A DNA stretch of 16,682 nt from an uncultured Eubacteriales bacterium. Its GTDB lineage: Bacteria > Bacillota > Clostridia > Oscillospirales > CAG-272. The position numbers and the translations under genes are program-made. Under the pieces are notes generated by a model that worked only from the letters and a program-made list of their open reading frames with translations, ran no database searches and was not told the origin of the DNA. Where the stretch lies: assembly GCA_900546315.1 (NCBI GenBank), contig URCP01000064.1, positions 1-16,682 on the forward strand. Direction: 5' to 3'. Below, piece by piece: positions 14,648 through 16,682 of this stretch (the first letter of the stretch is position 1; each line of letters starts with the position of its first letter).

Positions 14648-15787
14648 ATGGACAATAACAACACGATGCCGGAGCTCACCCTCACCCCATTCGCCGACAA
14701 GCCGGTCGAAAAGCCCGCGGAGCCGGAAGTCCCGGCGGCGCAGGACGCCGAAAAGGATCTCGGCGTCACACTCACGCCGGAGGAAAAGAAGATGGTCGCG
14801 GATTTCGCCGCAAAGATAGACATAACAGACCCGAACATAGTGCTCCAGTACGGCGCGGGCTCCCAGCAGAAGATCGCGAACTTCTCGGACAGCGCGCTCC
14901 AGAACGTCAAGACAAAGGACCTCGGCGAGGTCGGCGACATGATAACGAGTCTTGTCGGCGAGCTGCGCGACTTTGAGGACGACGACTCGACGAAAGGCTT
15001 CCTCGGTTTCTTCAAGAAGCAGACAAACAAGCTCGAGCAGATGAAGACCAAGTACGACAAGGTCGACGTCAACGTCGAAAAGATAGCGACCGCGCTCGAG
15101 GACCATCAGGTCAAGCTGATGAAGGACGTCGCCGTCCTCGACCAGCTCTACAACGTCAATCTCGCGAACTTCAAGGAGCTCTCGATGTACATCGTCGCGG
15201 GCAAGCAGAAGCTCGAGGAGGTCCGCGCGAAGGAGCTCCCAGCTCTCATCGAGAAGGCAAAGCAGTCGAACCTGCCCGAGGATACTCAGGCGGCGAACGA
15301 CATGGCGGCAATGTGCAACCGATTTGAGAAGAAGATACACGACCTCGAGCTCACCCGCGCGATCTCGATTCAGATGGCGCCGCAGATAAGGCTCATCCAG
15401 AACAACGACACCGTCATGAGCGAGAAGATCCAGACGACCCTCGTCAACACGATCCCGCTCTGGAAGAGCCAGATGGTGATAGCTCTCGGTCTCGCGCACT
15501 CGCAGCAGGCGCTCAAGGCTCAGCAGCAGGTCACCGACCTCACGAACGAGCTTCTGAAGAAGAACGCCGAGGCGCTCAAGATCTCGACGATCGAGACAGC
15601 GAAGGCTTCCGAGCGCGGCATCGTCGACATTGAGACGCTCAAGCAGACGAACGAAACACTCATTTCGACGCTCGACGAGGTAGTACAGATCCAGAACGAC
15701 GGCAGAGCCAAGAGGAAAGAAGCTGAAGCTGAACTCGCAAGGATCGAGGATCAGCTCAAGAACAAGCTGCTCACAATGAAAGGCTGA
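14648..15787 (+). CDS. TelA/KlaA-family toxic anion resistance-type protein
   Basis: A 379-residue, highly charged, mostly helical cytoplasmic protein. The order of blocks fits the TelA family: YGAGSQQKIANFSDSAL (about 59-75), the GFFKKQTNKLEQMKTKYDKV region, the VAVLDQLYNVNLANFKELSMYI segment in parts, then IRLIQNNDTVMSEKIQTTL and LWKSQMVIALGLAHSQQAL, and a charged coiled coil at the C-terminus. The family was named for tellurite resistance, but in Firmicutes it more often affects envelope stress and antimicrobial tolerance; the mechanism is not established. The start at 14648 is chosen because AAGGAG is 11 bases upstream; an in-frame TTG at 14603 has no support. It follows xpaC by 66 bases. 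Confidence 0.9.
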   Translation: MDNNNTMPELTLTPFADKPVEKPAEPEVPAAQDAEKDLGVTLTPEEKKMVADFAAKIDITDPNIVLQYGAGSQQKIANFSDSALQNVKTKDLGEVGDMITSLVGELRDFEDDDSTKGFLGFFKKQTNKLEQMKTKYDKVDVNVEKIATALEDHQVKLMKDVAVLDQLYNVNLANFKELSMYIVAGKQKLEEVRAKELPALIEKAKQSNLPEDTQAANDMAAMCNRFEKKIHDLELTRAISIQMAPQIRLIQNNDTVMSEKIQTTLVNTIPLWKSQMVIALGLAHSQQALKAQQQVTDLTNELLKKNAEALKISTIETAKASERGIVDIETLKQTNETLISTLDEVVQIQNDGRAKRKEAEAELARIEDQLKNKLLTMKG

Positions 15788-15805
15788 AACTGAGGAGGAT
15801 CAGAA

Positions 15806-16363
15806 TTGAAACTGCTGACAAAGACTCCTGTGGCGGTGATCATCATGATCGTGTCGATAGTCCTGTCCGCCGTGCTCGGCTGCGGCCGCTCGCTGAAAAA
15901 GGAGCGCAGCAATGTCGAGGATTACTTCTACAACGGTGAGGACGGAGACGGCTATTCGATACAGAACGACATCGAGACCCTCTGCGCCAACGTGAACAAC
16001 CTGAAGGTCATAGCCTTGAGATACACGGACAGCGTTCCGGGGCTCGAGGAAAAGATCACCGCGATGACAGACGCGAGACGCGCCCTCACCGAGGTGAAGA
16101 ACATCGGCGACAAATACGCCGCCGTCCAGGAGGTCGCGGCGAGGGTCACAGAGGTCTACAACGCCCTGATACCCGAGGATATGAACACGACCGACCGCGG
16201 ATTCCGCGCGAGCCTCTACGAGGACATAAACTCGACGCTCGACCGGATATCCCACAACGGCTACAACGCCGCCGCGCAGAAATTCAACGATATACTGAAC
16301 GCGTTCCCCGCGAAGCAGATAGCGGAGCTCATCGGCGTTGACGAGATGCCGCTCTACAGCTGA
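15806..16363 (+). CDS. Divergent LemA-family membrane or lipoprotein
   Basis: A 185-residue protein that starts with TTG at 15806; GAGGAGGAT ends 5 bases before it, and no ATG fits better. An N-terminal hydrophobic helix (about 8-25) ends in VLGC, which could be a lipobox with Cys26. The remainder is helical: IQNDIETLCANVNNLKVIALRY, then ITAMTDARRALTEVKNIGDKYAAVQEV, and LDRISHNGYNAAAQKFNDIL near the end, resembling the LemA arrangement with a conserved late YN. It lacks the strong RxDLIPN motif, so it is a divergent member at best. A neighbouring TPM-domain gene supports the call, since LemA and TPM (YgcG-type) genes are often adjacent. Confidence 0.65.
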   Translation: MKLLTKTPVAVIIMIVSIVLSAVLGCGRSLKKERSNVEDYFYNGEDGDGYSIQNDIETLCANVNNLKVIALRYTDSVPGLEEKITAMTDARRALTEVKNIGDKYAAVQEVAARVTEVYNALIPEDMNTTDRGFRASLYEDINSTLDRISHNGYNAAAQKFNDILNAFPAKQIAELIGVDEMPLYS

Positions 16364-16401
16364 CGCCCTGTAAGGGCGTTTTCCCGGAAGATTATTCCGG
16401 G
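16363..16401 (+). promoter_or_regulatory. Two tandem hairpins between the LemA-like and TPM genes
   Basis: ACGCCCT-GTA-AGGGCGT (16363-16379) is followed by four T residues, then CCCGGAA-GATTA-TTCCGGG (16383-16401). Both stems are perfect and touch end to end. The first may weaken read-through and the second may stabilise the downstream message; no promoter is seen between them. Confidence 0.6.
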
Positions 16402-16428
16402 CGGAAAGATTTACACTGCAAGGAGAAA

Positions 16429-16682
16429 ATGAAACGCAAAAGAATATTTATCGGCAGAATACTGCTTGCCGTTTTCGCGCTCGCGCTGCTGTCGCTGACA
16501 GTCGGCGCGGTCGACCTGCCTGAACCCTCGAAGTCGTTCTACGTGCTCGATCAGTCGGACGTCATCGACAGCGGCACAGAGGATTACATCGTCTCGAAGA
16601 ACGCTGAGCTCTATAAGGAGACCGGCGCGCAGATCGTCGTCGTGACGCAGGATTTCGTACCTGACGGCGACCTCGAGCTCTA
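16429..16682 (+). CDS. TPM-domain (YgcG-type) protein, 5' part only
   Basis: The first 84 codons are inside the window; the gene runs off the right edge. A signal peptide or N-terminal anchor is present (basic MKRKR, then hydrophobic LLAVFALALLSLTVGA), so it is exported or membrane-bound. The following YVLDQSDVIDSGTEDYI and KETGAQIVVVTQD match the start of TPM domains (PF04536), which occur in proteins often encoded beside LemA. Ribosome site AAGGAG ends 3 bases before the ATG, an unusually short spacing. C-terminal membrane or glycine-rich parts seen in relatives cannot be checked. Confidence 0.75.
   Translation, partial: MKRKRIFIGRILLAVFALALLSLTVGAVDLPEPSKSFYVLDQSDVIDSGTEDYIVSKNAELYKETGAQIVVVTQDFVPDGDLEL

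Noticed and set aside
14042..15499. Minus-strand open frame of 485 codons opposite the XpaC and TelA genes
   Set aside because: The plus-strand proteins belong to recognised families across the same span. The antisense frame is a by-product of codons such as CTC, GAG and AAG and the rarity of TCA, TTA and CTA in the coding frame; its translation (rich in Leu, Arg, Val, Glu) resembles no family.
15806..16682. Tellurite resistance operon as the meaning of the telA cassette
   Set aside because: No other ter genes (TerC, TerD families) are present. The TelA/XpaC pair in Firmicutes does not by itself show tellurite resistance.

Overview
The window looks like part of the chromosome of a fairly GC-rich member of the Firmicutes, probably an uncultured gut-type clostridium. 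The evidence is the set of families (HAAS/DUF1700 with DUF4097, XpaC with TelA, a NagB of the GIGRNGHIGFNEP type), strong Shine-Dalgarno sites, and sigma-A-like promoters that mostly carry an extended -10 (TGnTATAAT) exactly 17 bp from the -35. I see no phage genes, transposase, CRISPR array, tRNA or rRNA. Genus cannot be assigned from the sequence alone.

Layout. Positions 1-79 hold a long palindrome. On the minus strand, 2055-98 is a two-gene membrane/cell-surface operon: a HAAS (DUF1700-like) membrane protein, then a DUF4097-like protein, overlapping by 4 bp. Its promoter overlaps, back to back, the plus-strand promoter of trmB (2290-2994, tRNA m7G46 methyltransferase). After trmB come a lipoprotein of the extracellular solute-binding type (3073-4545) and a small ABC-type ATPase (4542-5339), joined by an ATGA overlap and closed by a terminator.

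From 5547 a strong promoter starts a tight five-gene operon (5607-11510): a D-2-hydroxyacid dehydrogenase, a xylose-isomerase-like TIM-barrel protein, an Old Yellow Enzyme-type flavin/iron-sulfur oxidoreductase, a short-chain dehydrogenase and a fumarate-reductase-like FAD flavoprotein. The genes overlap or lie within about 20 bp of each other. All five are redox or isomerase enzymes, with no transporter or regulator inside. The last three belong to the same three enzyme classes, in the same logical order, that gut bacteria use to reduce isoflavones to equol (enone reductase, ketone reductase, FAD-dependent final reductase). This is the best candidate in the window for an undescribed pathway; its substrate is unknown.

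Next are two single-gene units: nagB (11647-12369, glucosamine-6-phosphate deaminase), with its own promoter and a textbook terminator, and a cytoplasmic sialidase-like beta-propeller protein (12519-13640), also with its own promoter and a hairpin after it. The right end (13898 to the edge) is an envelope-stress-like cassette of xpaC-like, telA-like, LemA-like and TPM-domain (YgcG-type) genes, the last cut by the window edge.

No gene-free stretch is longer than about 300 bases. The longest are 5340-5606 (terminator, a small palindrome, promoter) and 13641-13897 (hairpin, promoter, 5' leader).
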